From the NCBI GenBank assembly GCA_018064505.1, contig JAGHVC010000155.1, positions 1-64,000 on the forward strand: 64,000 nt of DNA. Direction: 5' to 3'. The position numbers and the translations under genes are program-made. Positions 8,216 through 16,634 of this stretch are shown here, one piece after another. The notes beneath the pieces were generated by a model. The model made no database searches. It worked only from the letters and a program-made list of their open reading frames with translations, and had not been told where the DNA came from. Positions within the stretch are counted from its first letter, which is position 1. The number at the start of each line of letters is the position of its first letter. The DNA is from Candidatus Minthosoma caballi. Lineage in GTDB: Bacteria; Bacteroidota; Bacteroidia; Bacteroidales; Bacteroidaceae.

Positions 8216-8269
8216 TTGCAAAAAGATAGCAAAACATTTGTTTAGATTGCAAAAAGATAGCTAACTTTG
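8216..8269 (+). promoter_or_regulatory. Porin/nitrogen cluster promoter with two direct-repeat operators
   Basis: TTTG (8237-8240), 21 bp, TAACTTTG (8262-8269) is a good promoter, ~95 nt before the porin start. A 15-bp word, TTGCAAAAAGATAGC, occurs twice (8216-8230 and 8247-8261). The copies are 31 bp apart, so they lie on the same DNA face about three turns apart; one is just upstream of the -33 box and one in the spacer. This arrangement suggests binding of a dimeric regulator, plausibly nitrogen-responsive given the genes behind it (inference). Confidence 0.65.
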
Positions 8270-8362
8270 CATCGGCAATTACAAAATGACACACCAAACA
8301 ACACAAACACGTTAAGTAATTAAGGTTTTTTGATTAACGAATTATAAAACAATTTGGGTATT

Positions 8363-9088
8363 ATGAAAAGATTGATGAAAGTAGCAGCACTTGCAGCTGC
8401 AGTTGCAATGCCTTTGATGGCAAATGCTCAGGATAAAGTGGAGGCTTCAATTGGGGCTGATGTAGTCAGCAGTTACATCTGGCGCGGTCAGGATCTCGGC
8501 GGAGCAGCTATTCAGCCAACAATAGGTCTCGAATACAAAGGCTTGAGCCTTGAAGCATGGGGCTCATACGGAATTCAGGACAAAGATGACACAAAGGAGT
8601 TTGACCTCACGCTTTCATACACAACAGGAGGCTTAACTGTAGGTTTGATAGACTACTTCTGTGTAGGAGGCCCTGAAAATTGCCCAGCAAAGTATTTTCT
8701 CTATGATGCTCACAAGACTGCTCACACATTTGAAGCAAATGTAGGTTATGATTTCGGATGCTTGTCTGTGAACTGGTTCACAAACATTGGAGGTGTTGAT
8801 GCATATACTGAAAAAGGTAAGCGAGCATATACTTCTTATATTGAGTTAGCAGCTCCATTCAAGCTTGGAGGCTTGGATTGGGAAGCTCAGCTTGGAGCTA
8901 TTCCATATAGTGCTAATACAGGATATTACGAAGATGTGAATGCGACTGATTTTGCTGTGACAAATGTGACATTGAAGGCTTCAAAGGACATTAAGATTAC
9001 TGATTCATTCTCAGTGCCATTGTTCGGAGCAATCACTGCAAATCCAAGCACACAGAAGCTGTTCTTCACAGCGGGGATCACTTTCTAA
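8363..9088 (+). CDS. TorF/Gcw_chp-type putative outer-membrane porin
   Basis: A 241-residue exported protein. ATG 8363 starts a signal peptide (MKRLMKVAALAAAVAMPLMANAQ). The TTG at 8354 is in frame but weaker. The mature part begins VEASIGADVVSSYIWRGQD, the hallmark of the TorF/Gcw_chp family, and continues with amphipathic beta-strands, ending in the barrel-type TAGITF with terminal Phe. The family is known as putative porins, often beside glnB and amtB. Here P-II and Amt follow directly, separated only by repeat elements. It probably lets ammonium or small nitrogen compounds pass the outer membrane. Confidence 0.8.
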   Translation: MKRLMKVAALAAAVAMPLMANAQDKVEASIGADVVSSYIWRGQDLGGAAIQPTIGLEYKGLSLEAWGSYGIQDKDDTKEFDLTLSYTTGGLTVGLIDYFCVGGPENCPAKYFLYDAHKTAHTFEANVGYDFGCLSVNWFTNIGGVDAYTEKGKRAYTSYIELAAPFKLGGLDWEAQLGAIPYSANTGYYEDVNATDFAVTNVTLKASKDIKITDSFSVPLFGAITANPSTQKLFFTAGITF

Positions 9089-9089
9089 A

Positions 9090-9280
9090 AGTCCCCTAAC
9101 CCCCGAAGGGGGAAGCCATGCGGAATGCAGGTAATTAAATTTGTGCTATGTTGGTGTTATCTATAGGCGACACCAAAGAATGGCTTTTCAAGGGGAATTA
9201 TAACACAATACACAAACACAAAATAATGTCATCCGCCCCCACAATCCGGATGGCACGCCCCCTTCGGGGGACGGGGGGCT
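9090..9280 (+). repeat. Gap-filling palindromic-ended element, copy A
   Basis: This 191-bp element starts 1 bp after the porin stop and ends 5 bp before the P-II start. Its ends are inverted repeats of about 22 bp (AGTCCCCTAACCCCCGAAGG at the left, CCTTCGGGGGACGGGGGGCT at the right), and each end also folds on itself (CCCCCGAAGGGGG). Inside are GGTGT...ACACC and CATCCG...CGGATG hairpins. Copy B at 9644-9833 differs at only about six positions. Copy C at 18063-18195 shares mainly the ends. Confidence 0.85.
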
Positions 9281-9285
9281 AAACT

Positions 9286-9642
9286 ATGAAGAAAATTGAG
9301 GCTATTATTCGTGCCACTAAGTTTGACGATGTCAAGGATGCCCTTCAGGAGGCAGACATTGAGTGGTTTAGCTATTATGATGTTCGAGGCGTAGGCAAGA
9401 TGCGCCAGTCACGCGTCTATCGTGGCGTAAAGTATGACACAAGTTTCATTGAGCGTATTCTCATCAGCATCGTTGTGCGCGATGTGAATGTAGAAAAGAC
9501 AATACAGGCAGTGGTGAAGGCTGCTCAGACAGGCGAAGTAGGCGATGGCCGTGTGTTCGTAATTCCTGTTGAGGATAGCATACGCATTCGTACTGGAGAA
9601 AGAGGCGACATTGCTCTCTACAACGCAGAAAACGCTAAGTAA
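9286..9642 (+). CDS. glnB: P-II family nitrogen regulator
   Basis: A 118-residue P-II signal protein that senses 2-oxoglutarate, ATP/ADP and nitrogen status, and typically gates the Amt transporter. The T-loop with YRGVKYD (45-51) keeps the tyrosine (Tyr50) equivalent to the uridylylated Tyr51 of E. coli. AAQTGEVGDGRVFV (85-98) and IRIRTGERGD are the two P-II signatures. Amt lies directly downstream, supporting a GlnK-like role; GlnB and GlnK cannot be separated by sequence here. The gene sits between two nearly identical ~190-bp repeats, so it could be lost or duplicated by recombination. Its leader is almost entirely repeat sequence. Confidence 0.93.
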   Translation: MKKIEAIIRATKFDDVKDALQEADIEWFSYYDVRGVGKMRQSRVYRGVKYDTSFIERILISIVVRDVNVEKTIQAVVKAAQTGEVGDGRVFVIPVEDSIRIRTGERGDIALYNAENAK

Positions 9643-9643
9643 A

Positions 9644-9833
9644 AGCCCCCTAACCCCCGAAGGGGGAAGCCATGCGGAATGCAGGTAATTAAATATGTGC
9701 TATGTTGGTGTTATCTATAGGCGACACCAAAGAATGACTTTTCAAGGGGATAATAACACAATTCACAAACACAAAATAATGTCATCCGCCCCCACAATCC
9801 GGATGGCACGCCCCCTTCGGGGGACGGGGGGCT
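9644..9833 (+). repeat. Gap-filling palindromic-ended element, copy B
   Basis: A 190-bp near-duplicate of 9090-9280 in the same orientation, again starting 1 bp after a stop codon and ending 5 bp before the next ATG. Differences are a handful of substitutions and a 1-nt indel. Together the two copies make the P-II gene the centre of a ~554-bp direct-repeat unit. Confidence 0.85.
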
Positions 9834-9838
9834 TCATT

Positions 9839-11152
9839 ATGAAAAAATCATATTATGCCAAAATTGCTTTGGCTACGATTGCTTTATGCACACCATTAAT
9901 CGCTCATGCGGTGGAATCTGCACAGCCGATGGTTGAGGCTCCTGTGGATACAGTTAACGGTCTTGATACTCTTTGGGTATTGCTCGGCGCAATGCTCGTG
10001 TTCTGGATGCAGCCAGGTTTTGCCCTCGTAGAGGCAGGCATGACTCGTCGCAAGAATACTTCTAACATCTTGATGAAGAACTTCTGCGACTTCATGATTG
10101 GAACAGTTCTATTCTGGCTTGTAGGTTTCGGCATCATGTATGGCACAGGAAATGATTTTATTGCATGGGAGGGTTTCTGCTGGATCGGTGAAGACAGCAA
10201 TGTTCCTGCCGAGGCTACTTTCATCTTCCAGACAGTATTCTGTGCCACAACAGCAACAATTGTTTCTGGTGCAATGGCAGAGCGCACAAAGTTCTCAATG
10301 TATGTAATTTACTCCCTCCTCATCTCGCTCTTCATTTATCCAATTGAAGGACACTGGAGCTGGGGTGGTGGCTGGCTTTCAGAGATGGGATTCCATGACT
10401 TTGCAGGATCAACAGTGGTACATGCTTGCGGTGGTGCACTTGCTCTTGCTGGTGCAATGATTCTTGGCCCTCGTCGCGGAAAGTACGATAAGAATGGCAA
10501 CAGCAAGGCTATTCCTGGACACTCTCTCACTCTTGCTGCTCTTGGTGTATTCATCCTTTGGTTGGGATGGTTTGGTTTCAACCCTTGCTCAACCGTAGCT
10601 GCTACAGGTTATGCAAATGCTGTAAGCATGTCTCATGTATTTGTGACAACAAACATGGCGGCTGCAACAGGTGGCATAGGAGCTCTCGTCTATACATGGA
10701 TTATAGACGGAAAGCCTTCTCTGTCAATGGTTTGCAATGGCGTGCTTGCAGGTTTAGTTGGTATCACTGCTGGTTGTGACTGTGTTGACATTTGGGCAGC
10801 AGCTCTCATCGGATTTGTTGTTTCAATTGTGATGTGTCTCTCAGTTAACTTCATTGATAAGGTGCTCAAGATTGACGATCCTGTTGGTGCTGTCAGTGTT
10901 CACGGCGTGGGCGGTATTCTCGGCACTCTTGCCACAGGCATTTTCTGCAACCCAGAAGTGAATGGGGTAGAGGATTGCACATTCGGTGTTCAGGCTCTCG
11001 GCACATTTGCAGTTGTTGGTTACGCATTCGTAGTAGGTTACGCAATGTTCTGGATAATCAAGAAAGTGCATGGACTTCGTGTTCCTGCTCGTATCGAGGA
11101 TGAAGGTCTTGATATTTACGAGCATGGTGAGGCATGCTACAATAATCAGTAA
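9839..11152 (+). CDS. amtB: Ammonium transporter
   Basis: A 437-residue Amt/Mep/Rh channel of the inner membrane. ATG 9839 begins a signal-like leader (MKKSYYAKIALATIALCTPLIAHA); the open frame upstream to 9695 is only repeat sequence. The family signature FAGSTVVHACGG holds the first pore histidine and GAVSVHGVGG the second. The phenylalanine gate region and about eleven membrane helices are recognisable, and the cytoplasmic tail ends IEDEGLDIYEHGEACYNNQ, the usual P-II-contacting region. Co-oriented with P-II and the porin, it completes an ammonium uptake and sensing cluster. Confidence 0.95.
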   Translation: MKKSYYAKIALATIALCTPLIAHAVESAQPMVEAPVDTVNGLDTLWVLLGAMLVFWMQPGFALVEAGMTRRKNTSNILMKNFCDFMIGTVLFWLVGFGIMYGTGNDFIAWEGFCWIGEDSNVPAEATFIFQTVFCATTATIVSGAMAERTKFSMYVIYSLLISLFIYPIEGHWSWGGGWLSEMGFHDFAGSTVVHACGGALALAGAMILGPRRGKYDKNGNSKAIPGHSLTLAALGVFILWLGWFGFNPCSTVAATGYANAVSMSHVFVTTNMAAATGGIGALVYTWIIDGKPSLSMVCNGVLAGLVGITAGCDCVDIWAAALIGFVVSIVMCLSVNFIDKVLKIDDPVGAVSVHGVGGILGTLATGIFCNPEVNGVEDCTFGVQALGTFAVVGYAFVVGYAMFWIIKKVHGLRVPARIEDEGLDIYEHGEACYNNQ

Positions 11153-11188
11153 TTTTTATTGGCTACAAATATTATTATTGTTGATTTT

Positions 11189-11226
11189 GTGGCAACCTGT
11201 CGTGATGATGGGTTGTCACTTTTGTT
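11189..11226 (+). terminator. Rho-independent terminator after amtB
   Basis: GTGGCAACC (11189-11197) pairs with GGTTGTCAC (11211-11219; one G-U pair), followed by TTTTGTTTT. Confidence 0.8.
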
Positions 11227-11347
11227 TTAATGATGGTGATGCAGACATTATGATAGAAAAAGGGAGGCAATGATGCACAAAAGAGAACGATTATAATGCT
11301 AAAATAGCTTACTTTGCATTATTATAATAATTTTGTTTGCTAACTTA

Positions 11348-11379
11348 TTTGCTTATATAAAAATAATGTACGATATTTG
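11348..11379 (+). promoter_or_regulatory. Promoter of rmlA
   Basis: TTTG (11348-11351), 20 bp, GATATTTG (11372-11379; one mismatch to TAnnTTTG). It would give a ~20-nt leader for ATG 11406. Confidence 0.6.
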
Positions 11380-11405
11380 TCGGTGATTTTGACAAAAACA
11401 GAAAA

Positions 11406-12299
11406 ATGAAAGGAATAGTATTAGCAGGCGGCAGCGGCACACGCCTCTACCCAATTACAAAAGGAGTGAGCAAACAGCTTATTCCGATTTATGACAAACC
11501 GATGGTGTACTACCCAATAAGCGTGCTTATGCTTGCGGGTATTCGTGACATCCTCATTATCTCAACTCCTCACGACTTGCCGGGCTTCAAGCGTTTGCTC
11601 GGCGACGGCAGTGACTACGGAGTGCATTTTGAGTATGCAGAGCAGCCTTCGCCAGACGGATTGGCTCAGGCTTTCATCATTGGCGAGAAGTTTGTGGGTA
11701 ACGACGATGTTTGTCTCGTGCTTGGTGACAATATTTTCCACGGCCGAGGATTCACAGGAATGCTGAAGCAGTGTGTGGAGGATGCTAAGAACGGCAAGGC
11801 AAGCGTGTTTGGCTACTGGGTGAATGACCCAGAACGCTACGGAGTGGCTGAGTTCGACAAGGAAGGCAACTGTCTTTCTATCGAGGAAAAGCCAAAGGAG
11901 CCAAAGAGCAATTATGCTGTAGTGGGTCTTTATTTCTATCCAAATAAGGTGGTGGAAGTGGCTAAGAACATCAAGCCATCCCCACGAGGAGAATTGGAGA
12001 TTACTACTGTCAACCAGGAGTTCTTGCAGGAAAAGAACCTGAAGGTGCAGTTGCTTGGACGAGGCTTTGCATGGCTTGATACAGGCACTCACGACTCAAT
12101 GTCTGAGGCTTCTACTTTCATTGAAGTACTTGAGAAGCGTACAGGATTGAAGATTGCTTGTCTCGAAGGTATTGCGTACCATCAGGGATGGATCACTACT
12201 GAAAAGCTTCGCGAGTTGGCTCAGCCAATGATTAAGAATCAGTATGGCCAGTATCTGCAGAAGCTTGCCGACACAAAGTATTTTGGTGAAGTTAAATAA
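11406..12299 (+). CDS. rmlA: Glucose-1-phosphate thymidylyltransferase
   Basis: A 297-residue enzyme that makes dTDP-glucose from glucose-1-phosphate and dTTP, the first step to dTDP-rhamnose and other surface sugars. It is close to textbook Rml[21 protein letters not shown] with the catalytic Arg/Lys region at the start, then [26 protein letters not shown] (metal-binding Asp), [11 protein letters not shown], and TTVNQEFL near residue 200. Length is normal. The rest of the rml genes are not nearby. A small lipoprotein gene follows after 16 bp, probably on the same mRNA. Confidence 0.95.
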   Translation: MKGIVLAGGSGTRLYPITKGVSKQLIPIYDKPMVYYPISVLMLAGIRDILIISTPHDLPGFKRLLGDGSDYGVHFEYAEQPSPDGLAQAFIIGEKFVGNDDVCLVLGDNIFHGRGFTGMLKQCVEDAKNGKASVFGYWVNDPERYGVAEFDKEGNCLSIEEKPKEPKSNYAVVGLYFYPNKVVEVAKNIKPSPRGELEITTVNQEFLQEKNLKVQLLGRGFAWLDTGTHDSMSEASTFIEVLEKRTGLKIACLEGIAYHQGWITTEKLRELAQPMIKNQYGQYLQKLADTKYFGEVK

Positions 12300-12315
12300 A
12301 TTAATAAACAGAAAA

Positions 12316-12924
12316 ATGAAAAAGATTTGTACTTGGATTGTTTGCCTTTTGGCAACAATGACAACTATGACTTTCAGCTCTTGCACCGTGGATGAAGATA
12401 CACACGAGGCAATGATGCTCTCTGGTCAGTGGACAGGAGATTTCGGTATGTTCTATGAAATTCAGGACAGATGGGGAAACTGGCATCGTTTTGATTCTTA
12501 CGATACTGACCTCGTTTTCTATCCAGATTATGACTATGCGACTCATGGAACAGGTAAGCAGGTTGACTACTATCGCGAAGGTCCTTATGCTTATCAGTAT
12601 TACTACTTTGATTGGTCAGTGCGCAATGGTGTAGTGTACCTTACTTACCCATACGACCCAGAGCTCAACACTGCAATCTACAACTATTCAATGAACCACG
12701 ATTATTTCTCTGGTCGCTTTGATGGTTCGTCGAGCACTTTCCGTCTGAGGAAGTTGGTTGATTACTACAACTGGGATTACTACCATGGTAACTACATGTA
12801 CGACCCATGTTACGATTACTACTATGACTATTATGACTTCTATGCTAAGCAGCGTGATGGAGGCAATACAGAAAATGCTCCAGCTCCAGAGATTAGACGC
12901 GGAAATCGCTTCAGCAACAAGTAA
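12316..12924 (+). CDS. Tyrosine-rich lipoprotein of unknown function
   Basis: A 202-residue exported protein. ATG 12316 starts a signal peptide ending in the lipobox FSSC (residues ~18-21); the longer frame from 12244 overlaps rmlA and lacks export features. The mature part (~25-150) has WTGDFGMFYEIQDRWGNWHRFDSYDTDLVF, a beta-rich fold like small Bacteroidetes lipocalin-type lipoproteins. The C-terminal part is strikingly tyrosine-rich (CYDYYYDYYDFY, ~170-181) and then polar. No known family is recognised. It lies 16 bp after rmlA with a terminator right behind. Confidence 0.75.
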   Translation: MKKICTWIVCLLATMTTMTFSSCTVDEDTHEAMMLSGQWTGDFGMFYEIQDRWGNWHRFDSYDTDLVFYPDYDYATHGTGKQVDYYREGPYAYQYYYFDWSVRNGVVYLTYPYDPELNTAIYNYSMNHDYFSGRFDGSSSTFRLRKLVDYYNWDYYHGNYMYDPCYDYYYDYYDFYAKQRDGGNTENAPAPEIRRGNRFSNK

Positions 12925-12968
12925 TGCATGATAATATAAGGAAGAAATCCATTCGAGTAGAATAATAT

Positions 12969-13003
12969 GAACCCCGAAAGTTAGAAAACTTTCGGGGTTT
13001 TAT
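12969..13003 (+). terminator. Rho-independent terminator
   Basis: AACCCCGAAAGTT and AACTTTCGGGGTT form a perfect 13-bp stem with a 4-nt loop, followed by TTATTATGTT. It ends the rmlA-lipoprotein unit. Confidence 0.9.
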
Positions 13004-13025
13004 TATGTTGCCATCAGAAGCGTAG

Positions 13026-13129
13026 GTGTCAACTTTTTTTGTGCTAACTGCGGAGCGCTGTCAACTAAATCAAGACGCATTCAAGGCAAGTGTCAACCTG
13101 AGCAGTATTAACTAACGAATGTGTCAACT
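13026..13129. repeat. Four TGTCAAC words phased at 31-32 bp
   Basis: GTGTCAACT (13026), CTGTCAACT (13058), GTGTCAACC (13090) and GTGTCAACT (13121) follow one another at 32, 32 and 31 bp, that is three DNA turns. The sequence between the words is not conserved. The array lies between two convergent genes, after a terminator. Confidence 0.75.
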
Positions 13130-13142
13130 AAAATCAGTACTA

Positions 13143-13230
13143 TTCCACTCTTTATCCACTCTTCATCCTTGTAATGGAGTGAATATCAGCACATTTGCCC
13201 CTGTCGATGAAGAGTGAAGAGTGTTTTTAA
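13143..13230. repeat. Inverted CACTCTTCATC / GATGAAGAGTG element
   Basis: CCACTCTT appears twice (about 13145 and 13157, the second as CCACTCTTCATC). It is mirrored by GATGAAGAGTGAAGAGTG (about 13207-13224) followed by TTTTTAAA, a hairpin with a T-run. The layout, though not the exact sequence, is repeated in front of the VapE-type gene's 3' end at 47748-47830 (ending GAGTGATGAGTGTTTTTAA). It may terminate transcription here. Confidence 0.5.
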
Positions 13231-13309
13231 ATTCGCTACGGTTCACTCATGCTTTGTTGTACGGACCACGGGTTCCAGCATGAGTTTCTAAAGCTTCGCC
13301 TTATGTTGC

Positions 13310-14065
13310 CTATTTCTGGAACTCAAGACCAAGATACATGCCCTTGTAGTTGCTGAGAAGAGATGAGACAGTAGCCATCTGGCTTGAATAAGCGCTTGCT
13401 TTTGTGGCAATTGTGCTGACTACATCAAGAAGCTTGTCTGCTTTCATTGCCAATTGAATCTTTTTGTTAAGTGCGTCGTACTTAACATTTGCGCGTGCAG
13501 TTTTTCCGTTTTTGAAAGTGAAGACCACATCTGTGCCATCTATAGCGTATGTTCCTCCCTGTGATTTGTTGCCAATGTTGAAGGCAAAAGTCTTGTCTTC
13601 GTTGAATGTGATAGTCATCTTTCCAGGCTTGATGCCAGCTTTTGTGAGAGCTGTGTTAAGCTTTTTCTGTATTTTTTCTGAAGCAGCAGCTCCTCCCACT
13701 TTGCTGAGAATATCCTCGCTTTCAAATGCTACGCAAGGCTGAGTGTAGTTCCAGGTACCAATAAGTGTGGATTCTTTTATTTTGCTGGTACCCAAAAGGT
13801 TGCCTACTATATTCGTGATTTCGTTAACTTTGTCTGACTTTCCAGTGAGCCCGCCGAGCACTCCTGATAATATTGAGCCCGCCGAGGCAGTTGCTGCCGA
13901 GCTATTCGCAGGTTTTGAAACGGTGCTGTCTGCTGCTGTTGTTCCAGATGTTTTTGTTAGAATATTTTTAAGTCCGCCGAGGATGTCGGCCTGTGCATTT
14001 GCTGCCATTGGAGCAGTTGCCATTGCGATTGCCATGAATGCAATCTTGATGAAATTCTTTGTCAT
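13310..14065 (-). CDS. DUF4923 family exported protein
   Basis: A 251-residue protein with a signal peptide (MTKNFIKIAFMAIAMATAPMAANAQA) and a Ser/Thr/Ala-rich linker (~40-65). The DUF4923 domain begins at about residue 88 (LIGTWNYTQPCVAFESEDILSKVGG), with GKMTITFNEDKTFAFNIGNKSQGGTYAIDGTDVVFTF following. The family is common in Prevotella and Bacteroides and has a lipocalin/calycin-like beta-barrel pattern; function is unknown. The C-terminus (YKGMYLGLEFQK) resembles an outer-membrane anchoring strand. Single-gene unit with its own promoter. Confidence 0.85.
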   Translation of the reverse strand: MTKNFIKIAFMAIAMATAPMAANAQADILGGLKNILTKTSGTTAADSTVSKPANSSAATASAGSILSGVLGGLTGKSDKVNEITNIVGNLLGTSKIKESTLIGTWNYTQPCVAFESEDILSKVGGAAASEKIQKKLNTALTKAGIKPGKMTITFNEDKTFAFNIGNKSQGGTYAIDGTDVVFTFKNGKTARANVKYDALNKKIQLAMKADKLLDVVSTIATKASAYSSQMATVSSLLSNYKGMYLGLEFQK

Positions 14066-14137
14066 TATTGTTTGTCTTTTTATGTTTATTAGCTTTGAAA
14101 AATATACTTAGAATATTGTGTTTTATGATTCTCGCGG

Positions 14138-14168
14138 CAAAAGTACTCAACATTGCTGACAATGGCAA
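14138..14168 (-). promoter_or_regulatory. Promoter of the DUF4923 gene
   Basis: Leftward, TTG (complement of 14166-14168), 20 bp, then TACTTTTG (complement of 14138-14145). The leader is about 65 nt. Confidence 0.6.
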
Positions 14169-14186
14169 TTATTTTTATTAAATATG

Positions 14187-14218
14187 TTTGTGTTTTCACT
14201 ATTTTTAATCTATCTTTG
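14187..14218 (+). promoter_or_regulatory. Promoter of the FtsB-like operon
   Basis: TTTG (14187-14190), 20 bp, TATCTTTG (14211-14218) is a full-consensus Bacteroidetes promoter ~60 nt before ATG 14278. Confidence 0.8.
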
Positions 14219-14277
14219 CAAAGAAATTATAAAGAATGTACATTTAATAAAGCATTGGAGGGCTTAAAGGAAAAAAG

Positions 14278-14580
14278 ATGAAGCATAGTATTTTTCATTG
14301 GATTTTCAAGCTGAAGTATGTGTTTGCGTTGGCAGTATTTGTCGGCGTTATTGGCTTTGTGGGCGAGAGCAGCATAGTCAATCGCATTGGTCAGCAGCAG
14401 GAAATCAGCAGATTAAAGGGTGAAATAGCTGCACAGGATCGCAGGTTTAAAAGCGATCGAGAAAAGCTGAATAGTTTGAAGCACGATCATGAAGCTGTGA
14501 AAGAAGTGGCTCGTGAGCGTTATTACATGAAGACCGTAAACGAGGATATTTTCATTATTGAAGACGACGAAGATGAATAA
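14278..14580 (+). CDS. Septum formation initiator (FtsB/DivIC-like) protein
   Basis: A 100-residue single-pass membrane protein: short cytoplasmic N-terminus, one membrane segment (~15-32), then a periplasmic coiled coil (QQQEISRLKGEIAAQDRRFKSDREKLNSLKHD, ~38-70). The family ending VKEVARERYYMKTVNEDIFII follows. FtsB/DivIC proteins belong to the divisome complex with FtsL and FtsQ and help switch on septal wall synthesis. It is the first gene of a two-gene operon; the next start overlaps its end by 8 bp. The acidic tail EDDEDE is where the overlap falls. Confidence 0.88.
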   Translation: MKHSIFHWIFKLKYVFALAVFVGVIGFVGESSIVNRIGQQQEISRLKGEIAAQDRRFKSDREKLNSLKHDHEAVKEVARERYYMKTVNEDIFIIEDDEDE

Positions 14581-14965
14581 CAAAGAGAAGCTGCTAGGTG
14601 TAATTGAAATGGTCGGAGAGACGCTCGTGGTGATTGCAGCTGCTGCATGGATTGTTGCGAAAGACATTGCGGCAATTGTATTTGCCGTTGGCACTGTTGT
14701 GTTTGTAGTTGGTAGGTTTTTCCAGACACCATCCTACGCAAAATATTCTACAACAGATCCAAAAGAATTGACTCTTCGCCGACTTCATCACCAGAGAGTT
14801 TTCGGCGCGGTTGCTTTGGTGCTTACTGCTGCCATCATGAACATGCCTGCAGGTTTTTATTTCGGAGTGTGGATGGGCGGTTCAAGCTGGCTGTTGCTCT
14901 TTGTGATGTTTGTGGTGATAGAGGTGTACACCGTGTTTCGCATTTCTTCTGTCGATAAGGGTTAA
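14573..14965 (+). CDS. Small integral membrane protein, translationally coupled to FtsB-like gene
   Basis: A 130-residue protein with four probable membrane segments (~12-32, 33-50, 78-95, 103-122) and a short basic/polar loop between the second and third (PSYAKYSTTDPKELTLRRLHHQR). I chose ATG 14573 (MNNKEKLLGV), which overlaps the end of the FtsB-like gene by 8 bp, over the in-frame ATG at 14558. No enzyme motif is visible. Bacteroidales often carry such a protein after the FtsB-like gene; a supporting role in the envelope is only inferred from this position. Confidence 0.8.
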   Translation: MNNKEKLLGVIEMVGETLVVIAAAAWIVAKDIAAIVFAVGTVVFVVGRFFQTPSYAKYSTTDPKELTLRRLHHQRVFGAVALVLTAAIMNMPAGFYFGVWMGGSSWLLLFVMFVVIEVYTVFRISSVDKG

Positions 14966-15000
14966 AAAAGCATAATAATCAGTGGCATGTTGCTTTTTTT
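14964..15000 (+). terminator. Possible terminator
   Basis: AAAAAAGCA (14964-14972) pairs with TGCTTTTTT (14991-14999). The stem is weak in G+C but ends in a T-run. Confidence 0.45.
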
Positions 15001-15133
15001 CTCTTTATATTTCAGTTATTTGCAATAAATAGCTAACTTTGTGGCGAAAATAAAATCAGATAGTTTAATAAATCAGAATATAATAAGAATGTGAATGCGT
15101 CTGGGTGACGCAGAATTATACTAAAATTATTTT

Positions 15134-16480
15134 ATGGAACTGGATGCACTTACGGCTGTGTCTCCTATCGACGGCCGTTACAGAAGCAAGACTCAGGACT
15201 TGGCTTCGTATTTTTCAGAGTATGCACTTATTAAGTATCGTGTCAGAGTGGAAATTGAGTATTTCATCACTCTTTGCGAACTTCCCCTCCCACAGTTGAA
15301 GAGTTTTGACAAGAACCTCTTCGAGCAGTTGCGTGATATCTATCGCAATTTCTCAGAGAAGGATGCACAGCGTGTGAAGGACATCGAGAAGGTTACTAAC
15401 CACGATGTTAAGGCTGTGGAGTACTTCATTAAGGAAGAGCTTGACAAAATTGGCAATTTCGACGAATACAAGGAATTCATTCATTTTGGTCTCACAAGCC
15501 AGGATATCAACAATACAAGCGTGCCGCTTTCAGTGAAGGACGCACTCAGTGAAGTGTTCTACCCACAGGTGGAAGAGCTCATTGCACAGTTGAAAGAGTA
15601 TGCTGATGAGTGGGCTAACATCCCAATGCTTGCTAAGACTCATGGCCAGCCAGCATCGCCAACTCGCCTCGGAAAGGAGGTTATGGTGTATGTGTACCGT
15701 CTCACAGAGCAGCTTGAGCAGCTTAAGGCTTGCAAGATTACAGCTAAGTTTGGCGGCGCTACAGGCAACTACAATGCTCATCATATTGCATACCCAGAGT
15801 ATGACTGGAAAGCATTTGGAAACAAGTTCGTGAGCGAGAAACTTGGTCTTGAGCGCGAGCAGTGGACAACTCAGATTAGCAACTATGACAATCTTGGTGC
15901 AATCTTCGATGCAATGAAGCGCATCAATACAATCATCATCGACCTTGACCGCGACTTCTGGATGTATGTTTCAATGGAATACTTCAAGCAGAAGATCAAG
16001 GCAGGAGAGGTTGGGTCATCTGCAATGCCTCATAAGGTAAACCCAATCGACTTCGAGAACTCAGAGGGCAACCTCGGAATGGCAAATGCTATTCTTGCAT
16101 TCCTCAGTCAGAAGCTTCCTGTTAGCCGCTTGCAGCGTGACCTTACAGACTCAACAGTGCTTCGCAATGTAGGCGTTCCAATGGGTCACATGGTAATATC
16201 AATCCAGAGCACACTGAAGGGACTTCGCAAGCTTCTCCTCAATGAGGCTGCTATCAATCGCGACCTTGACAACTGCTGGGCAGTATGTGCAGAAGGTATT
16301 CAGACAATCCTTCGCCGTGAAGCTTACCCACACCCATACGAGGCTCTAAAGGCGCTTACTCGCACAAATGCAGCAATCACTGCAGAAAGCATCAGCAATT
16401 TCATCGACGGCCTCGAAGTGAGCGACAGTGTTAAAGCAGAGCTTCGTGCCATCACTCCACACACTTATACTGGTGTGTAA
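15134..16480 (+). CDS. purB: Adenylosuccinate lyase
   Basis: A 448-residue enzyme of the fumarase/aspartase superfamily. It releases fumarate from adenylosuccinate (AMP synthesis) and from SAICAR (IMP synthesis). Marks: SPIDGRYRSKTQDLASYFSEYALIKYRVRVE at the N-terminus as in E. coli-type PurB; HFGLTSQDINNTS (~116-128); KTHGQPASPTRLGKE with the catalytic His region (~171-185); and the signature loop GSSAMPHKVNPIDFENSEGN (~295-314). Length is normal. A -7-like TAACTTTG at 15034-15041 lies ~93 nt before the ATG. Confidence 0.96.
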   Translation: MELDALTAVSPIDGRYRSKTQDLASYFSEYALIKYRVRVEIEYFITLCELPLPQLKSFDKNLFEQLRDIYRNFSEKDAQRVKDIEKVTNHDVKAVEYFIKEELDKIGNFDEYKEFIHFGLTSQDINNTSVPLSVKDALSEVFYPQVEELIAQLKEYADEWANIPMLAKTHGQPASPTRLGKEVMVYVYRLTEQLEQLKACKITAKFGGATGNYNAHHIAYPEYDWKAFGNKFVSEKLGLEREQWTTQISNYDNLGAIFDAMKRINTIIIDLDRDFWMYVSMEYFKQKIKAGEVGSSAMPHKVNPIDFENSEGNLGMANAILAFLSQKLPVSRLQRDLTDSTVLRNVGVPMGHMVISIQSTLKGLRKLLLNEAAINRDLDNCWAVCAEGIQTILRREAYPHPYEALKALTRTNAAITAESISNFIDGLEVSDSVKAELRAITPHTYTGV

Positions 16481-16634
16481 TTCAGAAAAAGAAACAAAAA
16501 ACAGTGATAAAAATATAAGTGTATATAGTAAAATATTAAGAACAAAAGAGACTAACATATTAGACCATTTTTCTTAACATATTTATTTATATCAACTTTT
16601 TAGGATTAACTTATAAATAGCATTAAATTAGATT

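Noticed and set aside
9695-9838. Upstream extension of the amtB frame
   Set aside because: It is entirely repeat-element sequence; the signal-like leader starts at 9839.
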